Counted from the stretch's first letter, positions 46,581-59,552 are shown. The stretch is DNA of 64,000 nt from Tragulus kanchil (GCA_022376925.1 JAIOJX010000025.1:143427301-143491300); one strand, 5' to 3'. Program-made: numbers and translations. Notes: generated by a model not told the origin, from the letters alone.

Positions 46581-48894
46581 TTCTCATTAAGTATCCACTA
46601 ACAAAATGTAAGTTACTAGTTACTTAACTGTAATAATATTATTATTAAAATTATATTAAAATTCCAGAAATTATCAGCATTTGTAGCCTCATCTAAAATG
46701 CTTCATATTTGCTTTGCATGAAAGATTCCTGGTACGATATCTGAAATTTATTTTGAGAAAATAAGTAGATCACTATGGACCCTTTCGGTAAATGATCTCT
46801 ACTACTCTTTTCACTCAAAGGAGCCCACAAAAAATTAATACTATTTTAAGGCACAAAGCGTGCCACCTAACCTACTTTACCTTCTCATTTTCCCTTTAAG
46901 ACTATTTTCCATACCATTCAATTTAAATGCAACATTCAAGTCTCCTGGTCCCCAAACACTTGCAAGGAGTTGTTTCTAACAAACTTCTCAAATTACTTGA
47001 TTTCAATCTCACCCTGTTTTCATAAGTTTAAATTAAATAAATCAAGAGAAAATGTCTGTATATGTCTAGCGAGAGAAAAAGCTGAAATATTAAAACAACT
47101 TGCTGAAAAGTGATTTCACATCATCCAGTGCTGGGGAGTTGAGGTCAGGCATCCTGGCCCCCTGTGCTGCTCTTGTTCAGTGGGGACCACACCAGAAACA
47201 ACTATTCATTGTGGAAAATTGTTTAAAAATGAATGTGCTGAAGATTTTCTGATTCACATTCATTATCCACTGACCTGTTCTCAATGGATTTCACCATGAG
47301 AAGCAAAACTAATTACCTCAGGCCAGGTTGTCTGGAAAATAATAGCACAGTGATTTAGAGAAAAGAATTCATGCTGTAGAGGCCTTTTGGAACAGTGTAT
47401 ATTTTCAAATTAAATATCACTTTTTTGAAGATAAAACTTTTGCATTTGAACTAATGCACCATCGTTTGCTTTTTTAAAAAATATCTGTACTAAACAGTGG
47501 AGACCTTTGTAGGCTAAATATCAATAACATTAGTTTGCTACATGTTAAGTCATTTTAACATAGCTGAAAAGAGGCACATAAAATATAGATCCTATGTGTA
47601 GAGGGAGAGCTTTAAAAATGGAATGGATAACAGGAAAAACTATTTGGGAAGTCTAGAGGAAGTTGTTTATTAATACTATTTATTATCTGTTTCAATTTAC
47701 CACACAAAAGCTTGTTTCCTTATAAAACATGCCTAATGGTTAAGGAGAATGATTTCTGATATGCCCTGTCTTGTCCGAGATTACTGCTCATATTGACATG
47801 GAGGGAGATTCTTCGAATCTCTTTAGCATATTAGGTAGTGGTGACAATCTAGAAATCTATTGTTTTATTGGAGGGCAAACTGCCAGAGTTTGGTTATTAC
47901 AAACATAATGTGAGGAGTCCATGCATTTTAGAAACACATAGAGTTCACCAGACCTTGGAGGAAAATAGATCTCATAAAAGGGAAGGGAAATGTAAAACAA
48001 CTATATGCTTGTGACCACAAAAGTGAGGCAAATCAAGAACACAGTGGGAGTTTAACCAAATATAGGATAGCTCACTCCCAGAAGCCCTAATCCTAGGGCC
48101 CTCTCAGCACTGCTAAAGAATAATCACATGTGAATTACTATAAAAGAGTTAGAAATGCAGCTTACTTTAGTGTTCCAGTTGGCTCCACTTTAGATGAAGT
48201 CTGGAAGAGTTTTAGAAAAGAATTATACTGTATTCAAAAACCTCAGGTCAAGAGTATAATTGGGTCATATACAAGATATTAATTTAAATTCACACACTGG
48301 AAGAATTGGGTTAGATCCATGGAAGTTATTTTTTCCTCCTGAGCTCTGTGAAGTCATTTTAAGTAGCAAAAGACACAACTGACCTTTACATGATTTCACC
48401 TGTGCCCCTAGTGCCTGAAGAGGACCCTGGGCTAGCCTAGAGCAGAAGCTCACTTGGCTTCCTTATGGGGTAAAGGCGGAAACTGCTGCTTTTCGTCTTC
48501 TCCCTATTTTCATACTGGAGATAGCTGTGGGATTAGAACTGAAAATTAATCACTGAAAAATATATGTTCCTTCTCCTTTATCTGTCCTATTACTTGTAGA
48601 TAAAAGCAAATAGAAACTTCTGCTTTAACTTAATGAAGAAAAAATATAGCAGTACTATTTTAACTAGATTTTATTTGTAGACCCTGACAATTTCCATACA
48701 TTCCAAGGACCACAGAATTAATGAACTTATTTCTTTGAGCCTAAAGAGAATAAAATTATTAGTATTTTCTTGAACATGTATGTAAATCTTCGGTTATTCA
48801 ACAGGCATAAATGGAAGTGTCTTCCTTCCTTTAATGATGATACTAAGTATTCATGTACATATTTAAACGCAGTATATTAATCACATAAGCTTCC
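46581..48894. other. Unique non-coding sequence
   Basis: About 2.3 kb without recognisable transposon, RNA gene or credible exon. Open frames are at most about 62 codons. Confidence 0.55.
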
Positions 48895-49092
48895 CCAATA
48901 GCTGAGCAGTGAAGAATCTGCCCAAGACTCAGGTAGATGCAGGCTCAGTCACTGGGTCAGAAAGACCCTCTGGAGGAGGAAATGGCAATCCACTTTAGTA
49001 TTCTTGCCTGGAAAATCCCACAGAGAGAGGAGCCTGGTGGGCTACAGTCCATAGGGTCGCAGAGTCGAATATGACTGAGTGATTGAGCACAG
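48895..49092 (+). mobile_element. Bov-tA SINE
   Basis: 'gcttccccaatagctgagca', 'aggaaatggcaatccacttt', 'ctggtgggctacagtccata', gcagagtcgaatatgactg. Head and body are both present and moderately diverged. Confidence 0.9.
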
Positions 49093-49584
49093 CGGATGTT
49101 ACATATGTTACAGTACAATGTGAATTTTGTTTTTTAATAAGCATTTGATTAGTTGTATAGACAACATAGAAGACAGTGATAATGGTCCAAAATAATGTAG
49201 TTTTACTAGAGTCATACTTACAGTTGTATTAACTTTTTCTATAAAGTTGTTTATCATCATAGGTTCTTCATTTCTTTCTAAACTCTATCATAAAAGTATC
49301 TTTGTCATTCGACAACCTAGTAGTCAAAACACTGTGTAGACATTTTCTTTATGCCCTGTCAGAGAAACCACTACCTACTATATCTGCTGTCTGATAGCCT
49401 TGTGCTCAAGTCTCTATTGCTAAAATTATTACACTAGATTTTAATCAGAGATTTGCCCTCAGTACTCTGTTTGAATGCCAAATAGTTGAATGTTAAAAAT
49501 CAATATTAGAAGAAACCAACTAATACCATCATTGAATGGGACTTAAAGAAAAATCTGAATATGTTTCCAATAAGGTAATTTTAA

Positions 49585-51848
49585 TTGTACTTTCACTATT
49601 AAAATTGATAAAAGCCAATTCTAATAGTTTGAAAATTTAATTAGATAAGAACAATTTCTCCACTCAGGTCCAGAGAAGATCAGTGGGTATGCAAGTGTTT
49701 AAAGATAGTTCTGTCAGTATAGCCTACTGTTGATTGTACCATTGCCACCACTAAGTTTGAAAGTTTCTTTTTTCTTTTAATCATAAAAGTAACAATTTAT
49801 CAGTTTTTAAATTCCTGTAACTTCATCTAATCAATTCCTCAAATTATAATTGTATGCACTGCTTGAATTAGATTTTTCATGTTTTTGGAATAGTTACATT
49901 TTCACATATTATTTTATCAGGAATATTTTTGCTTAGGTGCTGTTTTATGTTTATTTGTGTGAGATAAAATTTCCTTTAATCTTCAGTCTAGAAAATGGAG
50001 AAATTCATTTTCAATATGACAAATCTCCAAAAGTCAACCTACATCTCAACTTACATTGCACGCTCACTAATTTCAGCATATTCTGTGAAGAAAAATGCTG
50101 GGAGACTCCATAGAGCAGGCACAATGTAAGAAATACTTTTACTCTCAAGTCACAAGAGTTTGATTTTTTTACCTAGTTCTAATGAACCATATTCTCTATA
50201 AGCAAGCTGTCTTGAAATCTAGAACTGTAGTTAGCAGAGAGCAATGTTAAATCTTTGATTTAATCTTTTCTGGAAAATGTAATAGCTTTTCCTCCATCTT
50301 GTTTGAGCATCTGATATCTGACAAAGCAGTTCCATCACCTCTTTTATGTCATGTGTTATTAGATGTTTTTGAATTAAGTAGAGTGACAACATTAAACTCA
50401 CTATTTGTCTGCCTAATGGCAGTAATTCCATTACATTTTTGTGTTATAATTATTCTTGTAACATGTAACTGAAAGATGTGAAAAAAATATTCATCATCTG
50501 ATTACTTACATGTCATTTCCAGCTTTTGCTACATTTGTTTCATTGTCAGTCACAATTATATGGCATCTGCTTTACTGATTTTTCATTCCATAAATAGTTC
50601 ATCAATCAGAGCAAACCCACTTGTTAGCTATGTGAGACCGAGAAATTTCTCAACCAGTAAAGCAGAATAATGATCAAATTCTTCAATAACTCAACACAGA
50701 AAAATTTTACAAAAAGGTTTTTGTACTTTCACTATTAAAATTGATAAAAGCCAATTCTAATAGTTTGAAAATTTAATTAGATAAGAACAATTTCTCCACT
50801 CAGGTCCAGAGAAGATCAGTGGGTATGCAAGTGTTTAAAGATAGTTCTGTCAGTATAGCCTACTGTTGATTGTACCATTGCCACCACTAAGTTTGAAAGT
50901 TTCTTTTTTCTTTTAATCATAAAAGTAACAATTTATCAGTTTTTAAATTCCTGTAACTTCATCTAATCAATTCCTCAAATTATAATTGTATGCACTGCTT
51001 GAATTAGATTTTTCATGTTTTTGGAATAGTTACATTTTCACATATTATTTTATCAGGAATATTTTTGCTTAGGTGCTGTTTTATGTTTATTTGTGTGAGA
51101 TAAAATTTCCTTTAATCTTCAGTCTAGAAAATGGAGAAATTCATTTTCAATATGACAAATCTCCAAAAGTCAACCTACATCTCAACTTACATTGCACGCT
51201 CACTAATTTCAGCATATTCTGTGAAGAAAAATGCTGGGAGACTCCATAGAGCAGGCACAATGTAAGAAATACTTTTACTCTCAAGTCACAAGAGTTTGAT
51301 TTTTTTACCTAGTTCTAATGAACCATATTCTCTATAAGCAAGCTGTCTTGAAATCTAGAACTGTAGTTAGCAGAGAGCAATGTTAAATCTTTGATTTAAT
51401 CTTTTCTGGAAAATGTAATAGCTTTTCCTCCATCTTGTTTGAGCATCTGATATCTGACAAAGCAGTTCCATCACCTCTTTTATGTCATGTGTTATTAGAT
51501 GTTTTTGAATTAAGTAGAGTGACAACATTAAACTCACTATTTGTCTGCCTAATGGCAGTAATTCCATTACATTGTGTGTTATAATTATTCTTGTAACATG
51601 TAACTGAAAGATGTGAAAAAAATATTCATCATCTGATTACTTACATGTCATTTCCAGCTTTTGCTACATTTGTTTCATTGTCAGTCACAATTATATGGCA
51701 TCTGCTTTACTGATTTTTCATTCCATAAATAGTTCATCAATCAGAGCAAACCCACTTGTTAGCTATGTGAGACCGAGAAATTTCTCAACCAGTAAAGCAG
51801 AATAATGATCAAATTCTTCAATAACTCAACACAGAAAAATTTTACAAA
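49585..51848. repeat. Direct duplication 13, unit ~1137 bp, 7-bp filler
   Basis: Copy A is 49585-50714, filler 50715-50721, copy B 50722-51848. The main difference is acatttttgtgtt (A) against acattgtgtgtt (B). The unit is unique AT-rich DNA without a gene; the 66-codon minus-strand frame appears twice. Confidence 0.95.
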
Positions 51849-52329
51849 GTATATATGGCTGTATCTTTATATTAAATGGTGATTATACAAAATCAATTTA
51901 GTAATATTGCTAACATTTTTGTTGGTATGCATAGCAGAATATAAGTTAAGAACTAGTGTTTGAGCCACATATAAGAGTATTCTGTTAAATTTTACAAACT
52001 GGTTTAAACTAAAAATTCTTTCATATTCATCCACAGTAAATGCTTGCTATTCTATTGTAGTCATTTCAATTAAACTTTGTCCAAACTGTTTATCTCTATA
52101 GGTTTAAAATCATCACAAGATCTATTCCTAAATCATTTGTGGAAGTTCTTTTAAAGTTCAGTAAATTAAAACAAATATGATTTTTAATCCACTGTCTTCT
52201 CTAAGTTCTAAAATTCTTTTTACCCAATATTTTAATGTCATAATTAAAGATTATTTCTCATAGCTATTTAGGCATCTTTCTCATGAAATTTTATAGTGGT
52301 ATTCTACTCCTCAATTACTTTCTCAACTT
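51849..52329. other. Unique AT-rich sequence
   Basis: Nothing recognised between duplications 13 and 14. Confidence 0.5.
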
Positions 52330-52519
52330 ATGCAGAATTCCCAAAAAGGATTAATATGGTCAAACCAAATTTCTGTGCTTAAAATTTGTTTATGTGAGAA
52401 ATATGTTTATGTGAGTGTTTTCTCTACCAGACTGTGAAAATCATAAGAAAAGGGACTGTATTTTATTTCTCTTAGTGTCAGCAATAGAGCATGACAGATA
52501 CTAGGCACTCAATGAACAC

Positions 52520-52524
<5 letters not shown>

Positions 52525-52571
<47 letters not shown>
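52525..52571. repeat. (TA)~23 microsatellite
   Basis: Pure TA run. The equivalent run in the second copy (53620-53653) is 14 bp shorter. Confidence 0.95.
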
Positions 52572-52574
<3 letters not shown>

Positions 52575-52629
52575 AAATAATACACCAATATGTAATAGAA
52601 AAGATTGGCATTTAGAAAGACATTTTCCA

Positions 52630-52785
52630 CCGATGTTGGGCAATTTAATTAACATCTGTGAACATAAATTTCCTCACCTGCAGAATATTCCTAAAACTCC
52701 CTGAGTTCTTGTGCTATGTATAAGTGTATTTCAAAACACCAGTACAATACGTGCCATCTAATGGATGCTCAATGTGGTGACTAAT
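52630..52785 (+). mobile_element. MIR SINE fragment
   Basis: 'gttgggcaatttaattaaca', 'catctgtgaacataaatttc', 'ctcacctgcagaatattcct', ending 'ggatgctcaatgtgg': MIR core and 3' order. Second copy 53712-53867. Confidence 0.6.
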
Positions 52786-52862
52786 AGGAAGGAAGGACAA
52801 AAGAAGTGAGTTAATGTAGCCATTGATTAAAGAACTATTTGTTTCCCAACATGTAAACACGT

Positions 52863-52985
52863 ATGTTGTCTAGCTGCTAAGTTGTGTCTATTTTGCAATC
52901 CCATGGACTGTAGTTTGTCAGACTCCTCCATCCATGGAGTCTCACAGGCAAGAATACTGGAGTAGGTTGCCATTTCCTTCTCCAA
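52863..52985 (-). mobile_element. Bov-A SINE, antisense
   Basis: 'gttgtctagctgctaagttg', 'caatcccatggactgtagtt', 'ggagtaggttgccatttcct': antisense Bov-A body without the tRNA head. Second copy 53945-54067. Confidence 0.88.
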
Positions 52986-52993
52986 GAAGCACT

Positions 52994-53076
52994 TAGAGGT
53001 TTGGCCAATAAGTTTGTTCAGAGTTATCAGTAACATCTTATTGTAAATGCCGAACTAACTTTTTGGTAAATCCAAT
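52994..53076. mobile_element. Mariner-like MITE (~80 bp)
   Basis: Near-palindromic: left arm 'ggtttggccaataagtttgt', right arm reverse complement 'ggatttaccaaaaagttagt', centre 'agtaacatcttattgtaa'. Length and arm sequence match MADE1-like mariner-derived miniature elements (consensus arm GGTTGGCCAAAAAGTTCGTT). Second copy 54076-54158; the third repeat unit at 55226 begins just inside its right end. Confidence 0.8.
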
Positions 53077-53615
53077 ATTTAAGGATCTAATTTACTAAAC
53101 TGAATTTATTGAACCAGAAAGAAATAGTAATCCTCAATTAAAATAATAAACTGTTAAAAATTACAGAATAGCATAGGAATGTATCACAAATATCATATAT
53201 TTTCTGAGAAGTCTCAACTTCTTATCCAATTAACTCTTTAGTTATCCAATTAACTCTTTAGTAACAAAAATGATCAAATTTATTTTTCCAGTGACTATGC
53301 ATGTTTCTACATTTGGGTCATATTTCTACCAAATTATAAGGAAATATCATAGATAATTATAGTAATATTATCTCCTAACAGTCTCCTTTATTTCTAATAA
53401 TTAGTAGGGCTATTTCTTGGGTAACAATGCAGAATTCCCAAAAGGATTAATATGGTCAAACCAAATTTCTGTGCTTAAAATTTGTTTATGTGAGAAATAT
53501 GTTTATGTGAGTGTTTTCTCTACCAGACTGTGAAAATCATAAGAAAAGGGACTGTATTTTATTTCTCTTAGTGTCAGCAATAGAGCATGACAGATACTAG
53601 GCACTCAATGAACAC

Positions 53616-53656
<41 letters not shown>

Positions 53657-54846
53657 AAATAATACACCAATATGTAATAGAAAAGATTGGCATTTAGAAA
53701 GACATTTTCCACCGATGTTGGGCAATTTAATTAACATCTGTGAACATAAATTTCCTCACCTGCAGAATATTCCTAAAACTCCCTGAGTTCTTGTGCTATG
53801 TATAAGTGTATTTCAAAACACCAGTACAATACGTGCCATCTAATGGATGCTCAATGTGGTGACTAATAGGAAGGAAGGACAAAAGAAGTGAGTTAATGTA
53901 GCCATTGATTAAAGAACTATTTGTTTCCCAACATGTAAACACGTATGTTGTCTAGCTGCTAAGTTGTGTCTATTTTGCAATCCCATGGACTGTAGTTTGT
54001 CAGACTCCTCCATCCATGGAGTCTCACAGGCAAGAATACTGGAGTAGGTTGCCATTTCCTTCTCCAAGAAGCACTTAGAGGTTTGGCCAATAAGTTTGTT
54101 CAGAGTTATCAGTAACATCTTATTGTAAATGCCGAACTAACTTTTTGGTAAATCCAATATTTAAGGATCTAATTTACTAAACTGAATTTATTGAACCAGA
54201 AAGAAATAGTAATCCTCAATTAAAATAATAAACTGTTAAAAATTACAGAATAGCATAGGAATGTATCACAAATATCATATATTTTCTGAGAAGTCTCAAC
54301 TTCTTATCCAATTAACTCTTTAGTTATCCAATTAACTCTTTAGTAACAAAAATGATCAAATTTATTTTTCCAGTGACTATGCATGTTTCTACATTTGGGT
54401 CATATTTCTACCAAATTATAAGGAAATATCATAGATAATTATAGTAATATTATCTCCTAACAGTCTCCTTTATTTCTAATAATTAGTAGGGCTATTTCTT
54501 GGGTAACAAGAGCAAACTCAAAGGAATCTCTCCATTTAAATGATTTCTGCAGACTTCCATATTCTTATGAGAAATTACTTCAATTACTCACATTTTTCAC
54601 TCTTTCCAATCCCCTTAAGTATTTCAGAAGTATATTAACCAGACTACTGTTCCAAATATTAATATTCCCATCAGTCATTTTAATTTTCTCAGTCTTAGTC
54701 ACTTGTATCATTCACTCTTTGTATAAATGCTAATTAAATTTGACTACAAAAATGTGCAAATACTTTCAGGTTAATGAGAACCTGCTATGTCAAGAGCCTA
54801 GTAAACATTTCCCTATCGACATTTTGGTGGCTGATTTTCCCATGAA

Positions 54847-54897
54847 TGTGTGTGTGTGTGTGTGTGTCTGTGTGTGTATACACACACACATATATAT
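54847..54897. repeat. TG/CA/TA compound microsatellite
   Basis: TG run with a single C, then TATA, CA run and TA. The copy near 55919-55971 has a slightly different TG tract. Confidence 0.85.
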
Positions 54898-54959
54898 AGT
54901 TCATATACAAGTGTGTATATGCATGCAAGTTATCTTTAGAGAATTATAAAGTTATATTG

Positions 54960-55225
54960 AAGATAAATTGGACATGATCAAGCAAGAAATGGTAAGAATA
55001 AACATAGACATCTTAGGAGTCAGTGAATTAAAACGGATGAGAATGGGCAAATTTAATCCAGATAACCATTATATCTACTACTGTGGGCAAGAAAGCCATG
55101 GAAGAAATCATAATCAACAAAAAAGTCCAAAATGCAATGCTTGGTGCAAGCTCCAAAGAGACAGACAGATCGCAGTTCATTTCAGGGGCAAGTAACTCAA
55201 CATCACAATAATACAAGTCTATGCC
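54960..55225 (+). pseudogene. BovB endonuclease fragment, truncated copy of 56034-56580
   Basis: Same sequence as the left part of the BovB fragment at 56034; cut at 55225 by the joint of duplication 15. Frame 54968-55195 reads MDMIKQEMVRINIDILGVSEL and HYIYYCGQESHGRN. Probably not a separate genomic insertion. Confidence 0.85.
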
Positions 55226-56033
55226 CCAATATTTAAGGATCTAATTTACTAAACTGAATTTATTGAACCAGAAAGAAATAGTAATCCTCAATTAAAATAA
55301 TAAACTGTTAAAAATTACAGAATAGCATAGGAATGTATCACAAATATCATATATTTTCTGAGAAGTCTCAACTTCTTATCCAATTAACTCTTTAGTTATC
55401 CAATTAACTCTTTAGTAACAAAAATGATCAAATTTATTTTTCCAGTGACTATGCATGTTTCTACATTTGGGTCATATTTCTACCAAATTATAAGGAAATA
55501 TCATAGATAATTATAGTAATATTATCTCCTAACAGTCTCCTTTATTTCTAATAATTAGTAGGGCTATTTCTTGGGTAACAAGAGCAAACTCAAAGGAATC
55601 TCTCCATTTAAATGATTTCTGCAGACTTCCATATTCTTATGAGAAATTACTTCAATTACTCACATTTTTCACTCTTTCCAATCCCCTTAAGTATTTCAGA
55701 AGTATATTAACCAGACTACTGTTCCAAATATTAATATTCCCATCAGTCATTTTAATTTTCTCAGTCTTAGTCACTTGTATCATTCACTCTTTGTATAAAT
55801 GCTAATTAAATTTGACTACAAAAATGTGCAAATACTTTCAGGTTAATGAGAACCTGCTATGTCAAGAGCCTAGTAAACATTTCCCTATCGACATTTTGGT
55901 GGCTGATTTTCCCATGAATGTGTGTGTGTGTGTGCGTGTGTCTGTGTGTGTATACACACACACATATATATAGTTCATATACAAGTGTGTATATGCATGC
56001 AAGTTATCTTTAGAGAATTATAAAGTTATATTG

Positions 56034-56580
56034 AAGATAAATTGGACATGATCAAGCAAGAAATGGTAAGAATAAACATAGACATCTTAGGAGTCAGTGA
56101 ATTAAAACGGATGAGAATGGGCAAATTTAATCCAGATAACCATTATATCTACTACTGTGGGCAAGAAAGCCATGGAAGAAATCATAATCAACAAAAAAGT
56201 CCAAAATGCAATGCTTGGTGCAAGCTCCAAAGAGACAGACAGATCGCAGTTCATTTCAGGGGCAAGTAACTCAACATCACAATAATACAAGTCTATGCCA
56301 CTATCACCAGTGCTGAAGAAGCTGAAGTTGATCAGTCCTATGAACACCTAGAAGACCTCCTAGAACTAACACCAAAAAAGATGTTCTGTTTCTCACCACG
56401 GATGGGGATGCAAAAGAAGAAAGCCAAGAGATATCTGGAGTAACAAACAAGTTTGGCCTTGGAGAACAAAATGAAGCAGGGCAAAGGCTAACTGAATTCT
56501 GCCAAGAGAATGCACTGGTCATAGCAAATACCTGTTTGAACAACATGAGAGACAACTATAACATGGACATCACCAAATAG
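56034..56580 (+). pseudogene. BovB LINE endonuclease domain fragment
   Basis: Translates, with frameshifts, to the N-terminal APE-like endonuclease of BovB: MIKQEMVRINIDILGVSEL, MGKFNPDNHYIYYCGQESHG, a KKDVLF-type segment, GVTNKFGLGEQNEAGQRLTE and FCQENALVIANT. The endonuclease cleaves target DNA for target-primed reverse transcription. The RT domain is missing and the frame is broken after HFRGK (stop at 56267-56269). It ends around 56580. This 5' region of BovB is less often retained than the 3' end, so it is an internal rather than a tail fragment. Confidence 0.9.
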
Positions 56581-57600
56581 TCAGTACGAGAACACTTTTA
56601 AGTATTTCAAGGTAAGTAATTAATTACTGTGGATTAATACATAAATGATAAAGTGCTTAAAAGTTTACCAGTTTCATCTTTTTATGTTTAATTAGAACAA
56701 TATGACTTCATTTTCCAAGAATCTTTCAAAATTCTGGCTCTTGTTTAACCACCATGCAAACTGGCAACCGTGTCTACTAATATAAATCAAAAAGTTATAG
56801 CTAGTTGCCTGAAGAAAATATTCCTGCCTCTCTTCTGTCTGCCTCCATTATCTCCATGACTAAACTGTTCTGACAAGCAGCACATAATTTCTTTTGATTG
56901 AATACTTCTTAAAGAACCTAAAAATAGTTGACAACAATTACCAAATGTCTACACATTCCATTCTAAGATGTTGCTGAGCTTCAGCACAGCTGTTTTTCCA
57001 GAGTATCAAGAAATACTTTACTGTTCTCATGGTATTAATAATACATCATACAACACTCTCTTCTATGTGCAAAAAAATGTCTTCCGTGTCACAAGTTGGT
57101 ATAATAGTACGGTCAGTTTAAAGCTATGTGTCACACTTTATGGAAATAGTATTGACTACTTTGGTTTGATTAGATGTCATCCATACTTAGAAAAAGGAAT
57201 TACAAAATAAATGCCATTATCCATCATTAAACACTCTTGGCGTTGGGAATACTTGTTAACATGAAAAGTCAAGTCTCTAAACAAGAGAGTAAAAAAAGTT
57301 TTTTAAATGAAAAAACAAGAGAGTGAATTAAGCAGCTGGTCATTTTTTCTGTTGTACCTAATAAGTTTTCTTCAGATGATACCTGTATCCTTAGCATTTT
57401 GGAATAGCACTACAGACACACAGCCACTGTAATTGTAACAGAGCTTGAGGCCTTGGTCTTTTTCATTTTTATTGCCACTGATAGATGTATTGCATTTAAT
57501 GCCTCACTAATTGATGTAATGCATTAACGCCTCACTCCATGAAAGTTGTATTTGCTTTCTAGGACAAGAAAAATGTCAAATAAGAGTTGTCAAAATTATT
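56581..57600. other. Unique AT-rich sequence
   Basis: No recognisable repeat. The 80-codon plus-strand frame 56968-57210 has no domain I recognise. Confidence 0.5.
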
Positions 57601-57604
57601 GGGG

Positions 57605-57630
57605 TGAAGCTAAGATGGCAGCATAGAAGG
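57605..57630 (+). promoter_or_regulatory. Probable YY1-like site at L1 5' end
   Basis: aagatggc at 57612-57619 lies 11 bp from the element start. In primate L1 a YY1 site of this core near position +13 sets the transcription start; by analogy this is the relic of such a site. Confidence 0.4.
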
Positions 57631-59552
57631 ATGTGCACTCATCTGCTCCTGAGAAAATGCCAGAATTACAACTAGCTGCTGAAAAGCCATCGACAGGAAG
57701 AGGTTGGATCCGATCACTAAAAAGATATCTCACATCCTAGAGCAAGGAAGAAGCCACAGCAAGAGGGTAGGAGGGGCACAATCGTGCTTTTAAAAATCGG
57801 GTCTCAGACTTGCCAAAGAGACTGGGTGGGCCAAGTACCCTTAGCCTGTTACACACTAAGATCCAGCAAAGGAGCAGTGACCACTCAAAGGGCTGAGCCA
57901 GACCTGCGTTAGAGGGTCCAAGTACCTTTTTGCATTAGAAGTGCCCTTGAGCAGTCCTCAGAAAGACAGCGTAGCACTTAATTCATCTTGAGGGAGGTTA
58001 TCATTAACCTGATCATAGAGCCGCCGAGTAGGACTGGAGACTCTGTGTGTACCAAGATCCAGGAGAGGGGAGTAGTGACCCTGCCTGAGACTGAGCCAGA
58101 CTCACCTCTCAGTATTCTGAAGTTTCCAGCAGTGATGGGGGTCAATGGTGGCCTGCAGCGAGGCCAAAACTGTGGCAGTGCTTCTGATAGAGCATGCAGG
58201 GATAAAGCCTTTGTGAAAGACGCCATACAATAGTTTGGCTGCAGGTCAAACTATAGGGAGGGAACTTAGCTCCACCCAGCAACAAAGGTAACTGGATTAA
58301 TGATTAAGAAAGTGCCAGGGCCAGCCAGGGCTGGCTTTTTAGCTCTGGAATAGGTGGAATTCCACAAAAAAACAGTAAAAGAGGCCTTCAGATCGGACCA
58401 TTGCCAGAGGCAAGATAAAGACCGATAATTTCTGAATAATCAGCAAGAGACAGAAGAGCAAAACATTCACTATTTTATGTTTTGGCTGGAGTTGGATTTA
58501 CCTCTGGAATTTTTTTCTTTCTTTTTCCATTTTTTATCCTTTTTCCTCCCCTTCCCCCTTTTTTTCTTTCCTCCATCTCACTCTGCTATTGCACCTACCT
58601 CAGTAAGATTAAATATATTCAAGTTTACACAATTTTTTTCCTATTACCACACATTATATTTTGGTTATATATTTTTGATTTTGCATTGGCCTTTTGTAGT
58701 TCTCTGGGAATTTTTTTTTTTTATTCTTGTTTTGTTTTTCTATATTTTTATCTCTCTTTGTTTTAATTTTAAAATTTTTTATATGTATTATTACTTTTTC
58801 TACAACTATTTCTTTGCTTCCTCTGATGTTCTTTTCCTATAACATTAAACTCTAATACATACAAATCTTTATCTTCCTATATTTAACTGCACTACTATTC
58901 TATATTTCTCTTCTATCCTTCCTCTTATTCCCTTTACCCACCATATTTCTAAATCTGTTTTGTTTGCATTGCCTTATCCTCAATTGGGACCCTGCTCTAG
59001 CACTGTTCTCCAATTTTTGCTTTAATTAGTTTGATTCTTAACTGGGAGAAAGCATTCTTAGTTTTCTCTATTCACCACACTAATATATTTTACTGTTTTT
59101 TTTTTTTTTTTTGGACTGTTTAGATTATGTTATGGCTGTATATGTTTGTGTGTATAATCCAGTATGCTAGATCGTATTTACATGATATTTTAATTGCCAC
59201 TTGTCAAAGGTACACCTTCTGTTTATCATTTGTATATATGTGTTTTAATATTATTTAATGTCATAATAAAGCAGCCATGAAATCTTCATTCCCTAGTCAG
59301 GCAACAAACCAGGGGCTTTGGAGAGGGAGCACTGAAGACCCTACAATACCAAAGAATGCCTAACACTAGAGAATATTAAACAGTGAGAACTCCAACAAAG
59401 GTAAGCACTTGTATGCAAGTCCTGGCATCATCCAACTACCAGTATCACCCTGATTGAGATGCCTGATTCAAACAACAAACACCCACAGACATAACTCAAA
59501 GTCTGAGAAAAGGAAACCTCAAACATAGTTAGTTAAAAAATTAATAATAATA

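Larger units (their letters stand above)
52330..54509. repeat. Tandem direct duplication 14, unit ~1082-1097 bp
   Basis: Copy A is 52330-53426 and copy B 53427-54508. Differences: A5/A4 near 52345 and a TA microsatellite of about 23 units in A (52525-52571) against about 16 in B (53620-53653). Contains MIR, Bov-A and a mariner-like MITE. A small 20-bp tandem (tatccaattaactctttag) lies at about 53223. Confidence 0.95.
54154..56299. repeat. Tandem direct duplication 15, unit ~1072-1074 bp
   Basis: Copy A is 54154-55225 and copy B 55226-56299, with microhomology cc at the joint. Differences lie in the TG microsatellite (54847-54877 against 55919-55951, including one C interruption in B). Copy A begins in copy B of duplication 14, so ~355 bp is present three times (53072, 54154, 55226). 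Confidence 0.95.

Noticed and set aside
2433..56299. CRISPR array or satellite built from ~1.1 kb units
   Set aside because: Each unit is repeated only twice with different sequence from unit to unit. There is no shared repeat and spacer pattern and no common monomer.
2433..56299. True biological segmental tandem duplications
   Set aside because: Cannot be excluded from sequence alone, but uniform unit length across unrelated DNA, homopolymer-only differences and filler joints make assembly false duplication far more likely.
58477..58842. 121-codon Phe/Leu-rich open frame resembling a membrane protein
   Set aside because: It is the translation of the T-rich centre of the L1 5' region; low complexity alone explains the hydrophobicity.
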